64,000 bases of DNA. Origin: Euonymus europaeus. Taxonomy: Eukaryota > Streptophyta > Magnoliopsida > Celastrales > Celastraceae. Both the position numbers and the translations under genes were made by a program. Within the stretch, counting starts at the first letter, position 1. The number at the start of each line of letters is the position of its first letter. Positions 28,301 to 41,900 of the stretch are shown here, in pieces. Below the pieces are notes generated by a model that was given only the letters and a program-made list of their open reading frames with translations, did not search any database and was not told the origin of the DNA. The stretch covers positions 13,953,001-14,017,000 of the forward strand of contig OY756966.1 of NCBI GenBank assembly GCA_963580455.1. The letters run 5' to 3'.

Positions 28301-31300
28301 CTGTTAAAAGCTCCTCCCTAGAGAATTGAGCAACTTCAGACCATCAAAGTTGCTCGGTGTACACTTTTTCTTGTTATTCTATGTCAAATTTTATGAGTAT
28401 AAGCTTCCAAGATTATTTCCTCAACAAAACACTAACTTTTTATGACAAATGGACAAAGCCGTTAAAACGTCCTCTATAGAGAAGTTGAACAACTTCGGAC
28501 CATCAAAGCTGTTCGGTGTACACTTTTTAATGTTCTTCTATGTGAAATTTTACGAGTATATAAGCTTCCTAGATCATTTCGATGACAAAACACTAACTTT
28601 CTATGACAAATGGACAAAACCGTCAAAAGTTCATCCATAGAGAGAGTTGAGCAACTTCAGACCATCCAAGTTGCTCGGTGTACACTTTTTATTGTTATTC
28701 TATGTCATATTTTATGAGTATAAGTTTCCAAGATTATTTCCTCTCCATAACCCTAACTTTCTATGACAAATGGACAAAATTGTTAAAAGCTGCTCCATGG
28801 AGAGAGTTGAGCAACTTCGGACCATCAATGTTAGTCGGTGTAAACTTTTTAATGTTCTTCTATGTCAAATTTTATGAGTATAAGCCTCCAAGATTATTTC
28901 CTTGACAAAACACTAACTTTCTATGACAAATGGACAAAGCCGTTAAAACCTCCTCTATAGAGAAGTTGAGTAACTTCGGACCATTAAAGTTGCTCGATTT
29001 ACACTTTTTAATGTTCTTCTATCTCAAATTTTACGAGTATAAGCTTCCTAGATTATTCCGATGACAAAACACCAACTTTCTATGACAAATGGACAAAACC
29101 CTTAAAAGCTCCTCCAGAGAGAGTTGAGCAACTTCGGACCGTCAAAGTTGCTCGGTGTACACTTTTTAATGTTCTTCGATCTCAAATTTTACGAGTATAA
29201 GCTTCCTAGATTATTCCGATGAAAAAAACACCAACTTTCTATGACAAACGGACAAAACTGTTAAAACCTCCTCCAAAGAGAGAGTTGAGCAACTTCGGAC
29301 CATCAAAGTTGCTCGGTGTACACTTTTTATTGTTATTCTAAGTCAAATTTTAAGAGTATAAGCTTCCAAGATTATTTCCTTGACAAAACACTAACTTTCT
29401 ATGACAAATGGACAAAGCCCTTAAAAGCTCCTCCATAGAGAGAGTTGAGCAACTTCGGGCTATCAAAGTTACTCGGTGTACACTTTTTGTTGTTCTTCTA
29501 TTTCAAATTTTATGAGTATAAGCTTCCAAGATTATTTCTTTGACAAAACACTAACTTTCTATGAAAAATGGACAAAGCCGTTAAAACCTTCTCTATAGAG
29601 AAGTTGAGCAACTTCAGACCATCAAAGTTGCTTGGTGTATACTTTTTAATGTTCTTCTATGTCAAATTTTACGAGTATATAAGCTTCACAGATTATTTCG
29701 ATGACAAAACACTAACTTTCTATGACAAATGTACAAAACCGTTAAAAGTTCATCCATAGAGAGAGTTGAGCAACTTCAGACCATCCAAGTTGCTCGGTGT
29801 ACACTTTTTATTGTTATTCTATGTCATATTTTATGAGTATAAGTTTCCAAGATTATTTCCTCTCCATAAACCCAACTTTCTATGACAAATGGACAAAATT
29901 GTTAAAAGCTGCTCCATGGAGAGAGTTGATCAACTTCGGACCATCAATGTTGGTCGGTGTACACTTTTTAATGTTCTACAATCTCAAATTTTACGAGTAT
30001 AAGCTTCCAAGATTATTTCGATGCCAAAACGCCAACATTCTATGACAAATGGACAAAACCATTAAAAGCTCCTCCATAGAGAGAGTTGAGCAATTTGGAA
30101 CCATCAAAGTTGCTCGGTGTACACTTTTTAATGTTCTTCTATGTCCAATTTTACGAATATAAGCTTCCTAGATTATTTCGATGACAAAACACTAACTTTC
30201 AATGAAAAATGGACAAAGCCGTTAAAACCTCCTCTATAGAGAAGTAGAGCAACTTCGGACCATCAAAGTTGCTCGGTGTACAATTTTTATTGTTCTTCTA
30301 TGTCAAATTTTATGAGTATAAGCTTCCTAGATTATTTCGATGTCAAAATCCAAAGTTTCTATGAAAAATGGACAAAATTGTTAAAAGCCACTCAATAAAG
30401 ACAGTTGATCAGCTTCGAACATCGAAGTTGATCGGTGCACACTTTTTGTTGTTCTTCTATGTCAAATTTTACTAGTATAAGCTTCCAAGATTATTTCGAT
30501 GCCAAAACACCAACTTTATATGACAAATGGACAAAACCATTAAAAGCTCCTCGATAGAGAAAGTTGAGTAACTTCGGACCATCAAAGTTGCTCGGTGTAC
30601 ACATTTTATTGTTATTCTATCTCAAATTTTATGAGTATAAGCTTCCTAGATTATTTCGATTACAAAACATCAACTTTCTATGACAAATGGACAAAACTGT
30701 TAAAAGCTCCTCCACAGAGAGAGTTGAGCAACTTCGGACCATCAAAATTGCTCAGTGTACACTTTTTATTGTTATTCTATGTCAAATTTTATGAGTATAA
30801 GCTTTCAGGATTATTTCCTTGACAAAACATTAACTTTCTATGACAAATGGACAAAGACGTTAAAACCTCCTCTATAGAGAAATTGAGCAACTTCGGGCTA
30901 TCAAAGTTCCTCGTTGTATACTTTTTGTTATTCTTCTATGTCAAATTTTATGAGTATAAGCTTCCAAGATTATTTCCTTGACAAAAAACCAACTTTCTAT
31001 GACATAGGGACAAAACCGTTAAAAGTTCATCCATAGAAAGAGTTGAGCAACTTCGGACCATCAAAGTTCCTCGGTGTACACTTTTTATTGTTATTCTATG
31101 TCATATTTTATGAGTATAAGCTTCCAAGATTATTTCCTTTCCAAAATCCCAACTTTCTATGACAAATGGACAAAATTGTTAAAAGCTTCTCCATAGAGAG
31201 AGTTGAGCAACTTCGGACCATCAAAGTTGGTCGGTATACACTTTTTAATGTTCTACAATCTCAAATTTTATGAGTATAAGCTTCGTAGATTATTTCGATG

Positions 31301-31770
31301 ACAAAACAAAAACTTTCGATGACAAATGGACAAAACACTTAAAAGCTACTCCAGAGAGAGTTGAGCAACTTTGGACTATCAAAGTTGCTCGGTGTACAAT
31401 TTTTAATGTTATTCTATCTCAAATTTTACGAGTATAAGCTTCCTAGATTATTTTGATGACAAGACACCAACTTTCTATGACAAATGGACAAAACCGTTAA
31501 AAGCTCCTCCATAGAGAGAGTTGAGCAACTTCGGACAATCAAAGTTGCTCGGTGTAAACCTTTTATTGTGATTCTATGTCAAATTTTATGAGTATAAGCT
31601 TCCAAGCTTATTTCCTTAACAAAACACTAACTTTTTATGACAAATGGACAAAGTCGTTAAAACCTCATCTATAGAGAAGTTGAGCAACTTTGGACCATCA
31701 AAGCTGCTTGGTGTACACTTTTTAATGTTCTTCTATGTCAAATTTTACGAGTATATAAGCTTCCTAGATT
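25393..31770 (+). repeat. 40-monomer higher-order unit, copy B (6,379 bp)
   Basis: Second copy, directly adjoining the first. After the homology ends (between 31770 and 31830) the array continues with monomers resembling an internal part of the unit near 28.96 kb (ACCATTAAAGTTGCTCGATT), suggesting another exchange point about 18 monomers back. Confidence 0.9.
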
Positions 31771-31829
31771 ATTTCGATGACAAAACACTAACTTTCTATG
31801 AAAAATGGACAAAGCCGTTAAAACCTCCT

Positions 31830-34800
31830 CTATAGAGAAGTTGAGCAACTTCGGACCATTAAAGTTGCTCGATTTACATTTTTTAATGTTCCTCTATCTC
31901 AAATTTTACGAGTATAATCTTCCTAGATTTTTCCGATGACAAAACACCAACTTTCTATGACAAATGGACAAAACCCTTAAAAGCTCCTCCAGAGAGAGTT
32001 GAGCAACATCGGACCGTCAAAGTTGCTCGGTGTACACTTTTTAATGTTCTTCGATCTCAAATTTTACGAGTATAAGCTTCCTAGATTATTCCGATGACAA
32101 AACACCAACTTTATATGACAAATGGACAAAACTGTTAAAAGCTCCTCCACAGAGAGAGTTGAGCAACTTCGGACCATCAAAGTTGCTCAGTGTACACTTT
32201 TTATTGTTATTCTATGTCAAATTTTATGAGTATAAGCTTTCAAGATTATTTCCTTGACAAAGCACTAACTTTCTATGACAAATGGACAAAGCCATTAAAA
32301 GCTCCTCCATAGAGAGAGTTGAGCAACTTCGGGCTATCAAAGTTACTCGGTGTACACTTTTTGTTATTCTTCTATGTCAAATTTTATGAGTATAAGCTTC
32401 CAAGATTATTTCCTTGACAAAAAACCAACTTTCTATGACAAATAGAGAAAGCCGTCAAAACCTATTCTATAGAGAAGTTGAGCAACTTCGGACCATCAAA
32501 GTTGCTCGGTGTACACTTTTTAATATTCTTATATCTCAAATTTTACGAGTATAAGCTTCCTAGATTATTCCGATGACAAAACATCAACTTTCTATGACAA
32601 ACGGACAAAAACGTCAAAAACTCCTTCGTAGAGAGAGTTGAGCAACTTCGGACCATCCAAGTTGCTCGGTGTACACTTTTTAATGTGCTTCTATCTCGAA
32701 TTTTACGAGTATAAGCTTCCTAGATTATTCCGATGACAAAACACCAACTTTTTTTGTGATAAACTGACAAAACCTTTTAAAACTCCTTCATAGAGAGAGT
32801 TGAGCAACTTCGGACCATCCAAGTTGCTCGGTGTACACTTTTTATTAATATTCTATGTCAAATTTTATGAGTATAAGCTTCCAAGATTATTTCCCTGAGA
32901 AAACACTAACTTTCTATGACAAATGGACAAGGCCGTTAAAACCTCCTCGATAGAGGAGTTGAGCAACTTCGGACTATCAAAGTTGCTTGGTGTACACTTT
33001 TTAATGTTCTTCTATCTCAAATTTTACGATTATATAAGCTTCACAGATTATTTCGATGACAAAACACTAACTTTCTATGACAAATGGACAAAACCGTTAA
33101 AAGCTCATCCATAGAGAGAGTTGAGCAACTTCGGACCATCAAAGTTACTCGGTGTACACTTTTTATTGTTATTCTATGTCATATTTTTTTAGTATATGCT
33201 TCCAAGATTATTTCTTTTCCAAAACCCAAACTTTCCACGACAAATGGACAAAATTGTTAAAAGATCCTCCATAGAGAGAGTTGAGCAACTTCGGACCATC
33301 AAAGTTGCTCGGTGTACACTTTTTAATGTTATTCTATCTCAAATTTTAAGAGTATAAGCTTCCTAGATTATGCGATGACAAAACAACAACTTTCTATGGC
33401 AAATGGACAAAACTGTTAAAAGCTCCTCCATAGAGAGAGTTGAGCAACTTCGGACCATCAAAGTTGATCGATGTACACTTTTTAATGTTCTTCTATCTCG
33501 AATTTTATGAGTATAAGCTTCCTAGATTATTCCGATGACAAAACACCAACATTCTATGACAAATGGACAAAACCGTTAAAAATTCCTTCATAGAGAGAGT
33601 TGAGCAACTTTGGACCATCCAAGTTGCTCGGTGTGCGCTTCTTATTGTTATTCTATGTCAAATTTTAAGAGTATAAGCTTCCAAGATTATTTCATTGAGA
33701 AAACACTAACTTTCTATGACAAATGGACAAAGGCGTTAAAACCTCCTCTACAGAGAAAATGAGCAACTTCGGACCATCAAAGTTGCTCGGTGTACACTTT
33801 TTAATGTTCTTTTATGTCAAATTTTAAGAGTATACAAGCTTCCTAGATTATTTCGATTACAAAACACTAACTTTCTATGACAAATGGACAAAGCCGTTAA
33901 AACCTCCTCTTTAGAGAAGTTGAGCAACTTCAGACCATCAAAGTTGTTCAGTGTACACTTTTTAATATTCTTCTATCTCAAATTTTACGAGTATAAGCTT
34001 CCTATATTATTCCGATGACAAAACACCAACGTTCTATGACAAATGGACAAAACCGTTAAAAGCCACTTCGGAGAGCGTTGAGCAACCTCAGGCTATCAAA
34101 GTTACTCAGTGTAAACTTTTTGTTGTTCTTCTATGTCAAATTTTATGAGTATAAGCTTCCAAGATTATTTCCTTGACAAAACACCAACTTTCTATGAAAA
34201 ATGAACAAAGTCGTTAAAAGCTCCTCAACAGAGAAGTTGAGCAACTTAGGACCATCAAAGTTGCTCGGTGTACACTTTTTAATGTTCTTCTATCTCAAAT
34301 TTTACGAGTATAAGCTTCCTAGATTATTCCGATGACAAAACACCAACTTTCTATGACAAATGGACAAAACTGTTAAAAGCTCCTCCATAGAGAGAGCTGA
34401 GCAACTTCAGACCATCAAAATTGCTCAGTGTACACTTTTTATTGTTATTCTATGTCAAATTTTATGAGTATAAACTTTCAAGATTATTTCCTTGACAAAA
34501 CACTAACTTTCTATGACAAATGGACAAAGCCGTTAAAACCTCCTCTATAGAGAAGTTGAGCAACTTCGGACCATCAAAGTTGCTCGGTGTACACTTTTCA
34601 ATGTTCTTCTATGTCAAATTTTACGAGTATATAAGCTTCCTAGATTATTTCCATGACAAAACACTAACTTTCTATGACAAATGGACAAAGCCGTTAAAAC
34701 CCCCTCTATAGAGAAGTTGAGCAACTTCGGACCATCGAAGTTGCTCGGTGTATAATTTTTAATGTTCTTCTATCTCAAATTTTACGAGTATAAGCTTCCT

Positions 34801-35500
34801 AGATTATTCCGATGACAAAACACCAACGTTCTATGACAAATGGACAAAACCGTTAAAAGCCAATCCAAAGAGAGTTGAGCAACCTTGGACCATCAAAGTT
34901 GCTCGGTGTACACTTTTTATTGTTATTCTATGTCATATTTTATGAGTATAAGCTTCCAAGATTATTTCCTTTCCGAAACCCTAACTTTCTATGACAAATG
35001 GGCAAAATTTTTAAAAGCTCCTCCATAGAGAGAGTTGAGCAACTTCGGACCATCAAAGTTGGTCTGTGTACACTTTTTAATGTTCTACTATCTCAAATTT
35101 TACGAGTATAAGATTCCTGGATTATTCCGATGACAAAACACCAACTTTTTGCGATAAATTCACAAAACCGTTAAAAGCTCCTCCAGAGAGAGTTGAGAAA
35201 CTTCGGACTATCAAAGTTGCTTGGTGTACACTTTTTAATGTTATTCAATCTCAAATTTTACGAGTATAAGCTTCCTAGATTATTCCGATGACAAAACACC
35301 AACTTTCTATGACAAATGGACAAAACTGTTAAAAGCTCCTCCATAGAGAGAATTGAGCAACTTCGGGCTATCAAAGTTACTCGGTGTACACTTTTTATTG
35401 TTATTCTTCGTCAAATTTTATGAGTATAAGCTTCCAAGATTATTTCCTTGACAAAACACTAACTTTCTATGACAAATGGACAAAGCCGTTAAAACCTCCT
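31830..35500 (+). repeat. Diverged monomers without a clear higher-order unit
   Basis: Monomers here carry more private substitutions than their neighbours, for example TTTTTTTGTGATAAACTGAC near 32750, TATGCGATG near 33368 and GTGTGCGCTTC near 33632. I could not trace a long near-identical partner by eye. Monomers remain head to tail and near 160 bp. This looks like an older part of the array. Confidence 0.6.
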
Positions 35501-37090
35501 CTATAGAGAAGTTGAGCAACTTCGGACCATCAAAGTTGCTCGGTGTACACCTTTTAAATTTCTTCTATGTCAAATTTTACGAGTATATAAGCTTCCTAGA
35601 TGATTTCAATGACAAAACACTAACTTTCTATGACAAATGGACCAAGCCGTTAAAACCTCCTTTATAGAGAAGTTGAGCAACTTCGGACCATCAAAGTTGC
35701 TCAGTGTATAATTTTTAATGTTCTTCTATCTCAAATTTTACGAGTATAAGCTTCCTAAATTATTCCGATGACAAAACACCAACTTTCTATGACAAATGGA
35801 CAAAACCGTTAAAAGCTCGTCCACAGAGAGTTGAGCAACTTCAGACCATCAAAGTTGTTCGGTGTAAACTTTTTAATGTTCTTCTATCTCAAATTTTACG
35901 AGTATAAGCTTCCTATATTATTCCGATGACAAAACACCAACGTTCTATGACAAACAGACAAAACCGTTAAAAGCCACTCCAGAGAAAGTTGAGCAACCTC
36001 GGACCATCAAAGTTGCACGATGTACACTTTTTATTGTTATTTTATGTCATATTTTATGAGTATAAGCTTCCAAGATTATTTCCTTTCCAAAACCCTAACT
36101 TTCTATGGCAAATGGGCAAAATTATTAAAAGCTCCTCCATAGAGAGAGTTGAGCAACATAGGACCATCAAAGTTGGTCTGTGTACACTTTTTAATGTTAT
36201 TCTATCTTAAATTTTACGAGTATAAGCTTCCTAGATTATTCTGATGACAAAACACCAACTTTCTATGACAAATGGACAAAACCGTTAAAAGCTCCTCCAT
36301 AGAGAGAGTTGAGCAACTTCAGACCATCAAAGTTGCTCGGTGTACACTTTTTAATGTTCTTCTTTGTCAAATTTTACGAGTATATAAGCTTCCTAGATTA
36401 TTTCAATGAAAAAACACTAACTTTCAATGACAAATGGACAAAGCCATTAAAACCTCCTCTATAGAGAAGTTGAGAATCTTCGGACCATCAAAGTTGCTGG
36501 GTGTATAATTTTTAATGTTCTTCTATCTCAAATTTTACGAGTATAAGCTTCCTAGATTATTCCGATGACAAAACACCAACTTTCTATGACAAATGGACAA
36601 AATCGTTAAAAGCTCCTCCAGAGAGAGTTGAGCAACTTCGGACCATCAAAGTTGTTCGGTGTACACTTTTTAATGTTCTTCTATCTCAAATTTTATGAGT
36701 ATAAGCTTCCTATATTATTCTGATGACAAAACACCAACGTTCTATGGCAAATGGACAAAACCGTTAAAAGCCACTCCAGAGAAAGTTGAGCAACCTCGGA
36801 CCATCAAAGTTGCACGGTGTAAACTTTTTATTGTTATTCTATGTCATATTTTATGAGTATAAGCTTCCAAGATTATTTCCTTTCCAAAACCCTAACTTTC
36901 TATGAAAAATGGGCAAAATTATTAAAAGCTCCTCCATAGAGAGAGTTGAGCAACTTCGGACCATCAAAGTTGGTATGTGTACACTTTTTAATGTTCTACT
37001 ATCTCAAATTTTACGAGTATAAGCTTCCTAGATTATTCTGATGGCAAAACACTAACTTTCGATGACAAATGGACAAAGCCATTAAAAGCT
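35500..37090 (+). repeat. 5-monomer tandem pair (797-bp offset)
   Basis: About 35500-36295 and 36297-37090 match at an offset of 797 bp. Markers are CCTATATTATTC (35912 and 36709) and AATGGGCAAAAT (GGG at 36114 and 36911). The same markers occur 9 monomers later (38144 and 38346; 1,435 bp) and earlier at 34001 and 35000. The pair is visibly more diverged than the 797-bp pair at 4.3-5.9 kb. Confidence 0.7.
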
Positions 37091-38900
37091 CCTCCATGAA
37101 GAGAGTTGAGCAACTTCGGACCATCAAAGTTGCTCGGTGTACAATTTTGATTGTTCTTCTATGTCAAATTTTATTAGTATAAGCTTACTAGATTATTTCG
37201 ATGCCAAAATCCAAAGTTTCTATGACAAATGGACAAAATTGCTAAAAGCCCCTCTATAGAGAGAGTTGATCAACTTCGAACCATCAAAGTTGATCGATCC
37301 ACACTTTTTGTTGTTCTTCTACGTCAAATTTTACGAGTATAAGTTCCAAGATTATTTCGATGCCAAAACATGAACTTTCTATTACAAATGACCAAAACCA
37401 TTAAAAGCTCCTCCATAGAAAGAGTTGAGCAACTTCGGGCTATCAAAGTTACTCGGTGTAAACTTTTTGTTGTTCTTCTATGTCAAATTTTATGAGTATA
37501 AGCTTCCAAGATTATTTCCTTGACAAAACATCAACTTTCTATGAAAAATGGACAAAGCCGTTAAAACCTCCTCTATAGAGAAGTTGAGCAACTTAGGACC
37601 ATCAAAGTTGCTCGGTGTACACTTTTTAATGTTCTTCTATCTCAAATTTTATGAGTATAAGCTTCCTAGATTATTCCGATGACAAAACATCAACTTTCTA
37701 TGACAAATGTACAAAAATGCTAAAAGCTCCTCCATAGAGAGAGTTGAGCAACATCGGACCATCAAAGTTGCTCGGTGTACACTTTTTAATGTTCTTCTAT
37801 CTCAAATTTTATGAGTATAAGCTTCATAGATTATTCCGATGACAAAACACCAACTTTCTATGACAAATGGACAAAACTGTAAAAAGCTCCTCCATAGAGA
37901 GAGCTGAGCATCTTCAGACCATCAAAATTGCTCAGTGTACACTTTTTATTGTTATTCTATGTCAAATTTTATGAGTATAAGCTTTCAAGATTATTTCCTT
38001 GACAAAACACTAAATTTCTTTGACAAATGGACAAAGCCGTTAAAACCTCCTCTATAGAGAAGTTGAGCAACTTCAGACCTTCAAAGTTGTTCGGTGTACA
38101 CTTTTTAATGTTCTTCTATCTCAAATTTTACGAGTATAAGCTTCCTATATTATTCCGATGACAAAACACCAACGTTCTATGGCAAACGGACAAAAACGTT
38201 AAAAGCCACTCCAGAGAGAGTTGAGCAACCTTGGACCATCAAAGTTGCTAGGTGTACACTTTTTATTGTTATTCTATGTCATATTTTATGAGTATATGCT
38301 TCCAAGATTATTTCGTTTCCAAAACCTCAACTTTCTATAACAAATGGGCAAAATTGTTAAAAGCTTCTCCATAGAGAGAGTTGAGCAACTTTTGACCTTC
38401 AAAGTTGTTATGTGTACACTTTTTAATGTTCTACTATCTCAAATTTTACGAGTATAAGCTTCCTAGATTATTCCGATGACAAAACACCAAATTTTTGTGA
38501 TAAATTGACAAAACCGTTAAAGGCTCCACTAGAGAGAGTTGAGAAACTTCGGATCATCAAAGTTGCTTGGTGTACACTTTTTAATGTTATTCTATCTCAA
38601 ATTTTACGAGTATAAGCTTCCTAGATTATTCCGATGACAAAACACCAACTTTCTATGACAAATGGACAAAACTGTTAAAAGCTCCTCCATAGAGAGAGTT
38701 GAGCAACTTCAGACCATCAAAGTTGCTCGGTGTACACTTTTTATTGTTATTCTTTGTCAAATTTTATGAGTATAAGCTTCCAAGATTATTTTCTTGACAA
38801 AACACTAACTTTCTATGACAAATGGACAAAGCCGTTAAAACCTCCTCTATAGAGAAGTTGAGCAACTTCGGACCATCAAAGCTGCTCGGTGTATAATTTT
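37090..38900 (+). repeat. Diverged monomers, mixed subtypes
   Basis: The stretch includes an unusual monomer with compensated dyad arms (37268-37295) and a reappearance of the CCTATATTATTC and AATGGGCAAAAT variants near 38.1-38.4 kb. No other long repeat was recognised. Confidence 0.6.
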
Positions 38901-41900
38901 TAATGTTCTTCTATCTCAAATTTTACGAGTATAAGATTCCAATATTATTTCCTTGAGAAACACTAACAAACTATGATAAATGGACAAAGCCGTTAAAACC
39001 TCCTCTGTAGAGAAGTTGAGCAACTTCGGACCATCAAAGTTGCCCGGTGTACACTTTTTATTGTTATTCTATGTCATATTTTATGAGTATAAGCTTCCAA
39101 GATTATTTCCTTGAGAAACACTAACTTTCTATGACAAATGGACAAAATTGTTAAAAGCTCCTCCATAGAAAGAGTTGTGCTACTTCGGACCATCAAAGTT
39201 GCTCGGTGTACACTTTTTAATGTTATTCTATCTCAAATTTTACGAGTATAAGCTTCCTAGATTATTTCCTTGAGAAACACTAACTTTCTATGATAAATGG
39301 ACAAAGTCGTTAAAACCTCCTCTATAGAGAAGTTGAGCAACTTCGGACCATCAAAGTTGCCCGGTGTACACTTTTTATTGTTATTCTATGTCATATTTTA
39401 TGAGTATAAGCTTCCAAGATTATTTCCTTGAGAAAACACTAACTTTCTATGACAAATGGACTAAGCCGTTAAAACCTCCTCTATAGAGAAGTTGAGCAAC
39501 TTCGGACCATCAAACTTGCTCGGTGTACACTTTTTAATAATATTCAATCTCAAATTTTACGAGTATAAGCTTCCTAGATTATTCCGATGACAAAACAGCA
39601 ACTTTCTATGGTAAATGGACAAAACCGTTAAAAGCTGCTCCATCGAGAGAGTTGAGCAACTTCGGACCATCAAAGTTGCTCGGTGTACGCTTTTAATGTT
39701 CTTCTATGTCAAATTTTATGAGTATAAGCTTCCAAGATTATTTCCTTGAGAAACACTAACAAACTATGATAAATGGACAAAGTCGTTAAAACCACCTCTA
39801 TAGAGAAGTTGAGAAACTTCGGACCATCAAAGTTGCCCGATGTACACTTTTTATTGTTATTCTATGTCATATTTTATGAGTATAAGCTTCCAAGATTATT
39901 TCCTTGAAAAACCACTAACTTTCTATGATAAATGGACAAAGCCGTTAAAACCTCCTCTATAGAGAAGTTGAGCAACTTCGGACCATCAAAGTTGCCCGGT
40001 GTACACTTTTTATTGTTATTCTATGTCATATTTTATGAGTATAAGCTTCCAAGATTATTTCCTTCAGAAAACACTAACTTTCAATGACAAATGGACTAAG
40101 CCATTAAAACCTCCTCTATAGAGAAGTTGAGCAACTTCGGACCATCAAACTTGCTCGGTGTACACTTTTTAATAATATTCTATCTCAAATTTTACGAGTA
40201 TAAGCTTCCTAGATTATTCCGATGACAAAACAACAACTTTCTATGATAAATGGACAAAACCGTTAAAAGCTGCTCCATAGAGAGAGTTGAGCAACTTCGG
40301 ACCATCAAAGTTGCTCGGTGTACGCTTTTTAATGTTCTTCTATGTCAAATTTTATGAGTATAAGCTTCCAAGATTATTTCCTTGAGACACACTAACAAAC
40401 TATGATAAATGGACAAAGTCGTTAAAACCTCCTCTATAGAGAAGTTGAGCAACTTTGGACCGTCAAAGTTGCCCGATGTACACTTTTTATTGTTATTCTA
40501 CGTCATATTTTATGAGTATAAGCTTCCAAGATTATTTCCTTGAAAAAACACTAACTTTCTATGATAAATGGACAAAGCCGTTAAAACATCCTCTATAGAG
40601 AAGTTGAGCAACTTCGGACCATCAAAGTTGCCCGGTGTACACTTTTTATTGTTATTCTATGTCATATTTTAGGAGTATAAGCTTCCAAGATTATTTCCTT
40701 GAGAAAACACTAACTTTCAATGACAAATGGACTAAGCCGTTAAAACCTCCTCTATAGAGAAGTTGAGCAACTTCGGACCATCAAACTTGCTCGGTGTACA
40801 CTTTTTAATGTTATTCTGTCTCAAATTTTACGAATATATGCTTCTTAGATTATTCCGATGACAAAACAGCAACTTTCTATGACAAATGGACAAAACCATT
40901 AAAAGCTGCTCCATAGAGAGAGTTGAGCAACTTCGGACCATCAAAGTTGCTCGGTGTAAGCTTTTTAATGTTCTTCTATGTCAAATTTTATGAGTATAAG
41001 CTTCCAAGATTATTTCTTTGAGAAACACTAACAAACTATGATAAATGGACAAAGTCGTTAAAACCTCCTCTATAGAGAAGTTGAGCAACTTCGGACCATC
41101 AAAGTTGCCCGGTGTACACTTTTTATTCTTATTCTATGTCATATTTTATGAGTATAAGCTTCCAATATTATTTCCTTGAGAAACACTAACTTTCTATGAC
41201 AAATGGACAAAATTGTTAAAAGCTCCTCCATAGAAAGAGTTGTGCAACTTCGGACCATCAAAGTTGCTCGGTGTACACTTTTTAATGTTATTCTATCTCA
41301 AATTTTACGAGTATAAGCTTCCTAGATTATTTCCTTGAGAAACACTAACTTTCTATGATAAATAGACAAAGTCGTTAAAACCTCCTCTATAGAGAAGTTT
41401 AGCAACTTCGGACCATCAAAGTTGCCCGGTGTACACTTTTTATTGTTATTCTATGTCATATTTTATTAGTATAAGCTTCCAAGATTATTTCCTTGAGAAA
41501 ACACTAACTTTCTATGACAAATGGACTAAGCCGTTAAAACCTCCTCTATAGAGAAGTTGAGCAACTTCGGACCATCAAAGTTGCTCGGTGTACACTTTTT
41601 AATAATATTCTATCTCAAATTTTACGAGTATAAGCTTCCTAGATTATTCCGATGACAAAACAGCAACTTTCTATGACAAATGGACAAAACCGTTAAAACC
41701 TGCTCCATAGAGAGAGTTGAGCAACTTCGGACCATCAAAGTTGCTCGGTGTACGCTTTTTAACGTTCTTCTATGTCAAATTTTATGAGTATAAGCTTCCA
41801 AGATTATTTCCTTGAGAAACACTAACAAACTATGATAAATGGACAAAGCCGTTAAAACCTCCTCTATAGAGAAGTTGAGCAACTTCGGACCATCAAAGTT

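Noticed and set aside
148..36210. Recurrent forward open reading frames of 63-104 codons starting ATGGACAAA or similar
   Set aside because: They repeat with the monomer, overlap each other by about 31 bases, shift frame because 160 is not a multiple of 3, and end at the TAG of the CTATAGAG tail. They have no ribosome or splice context and resemble no protein family I know. They are satellite by-products.
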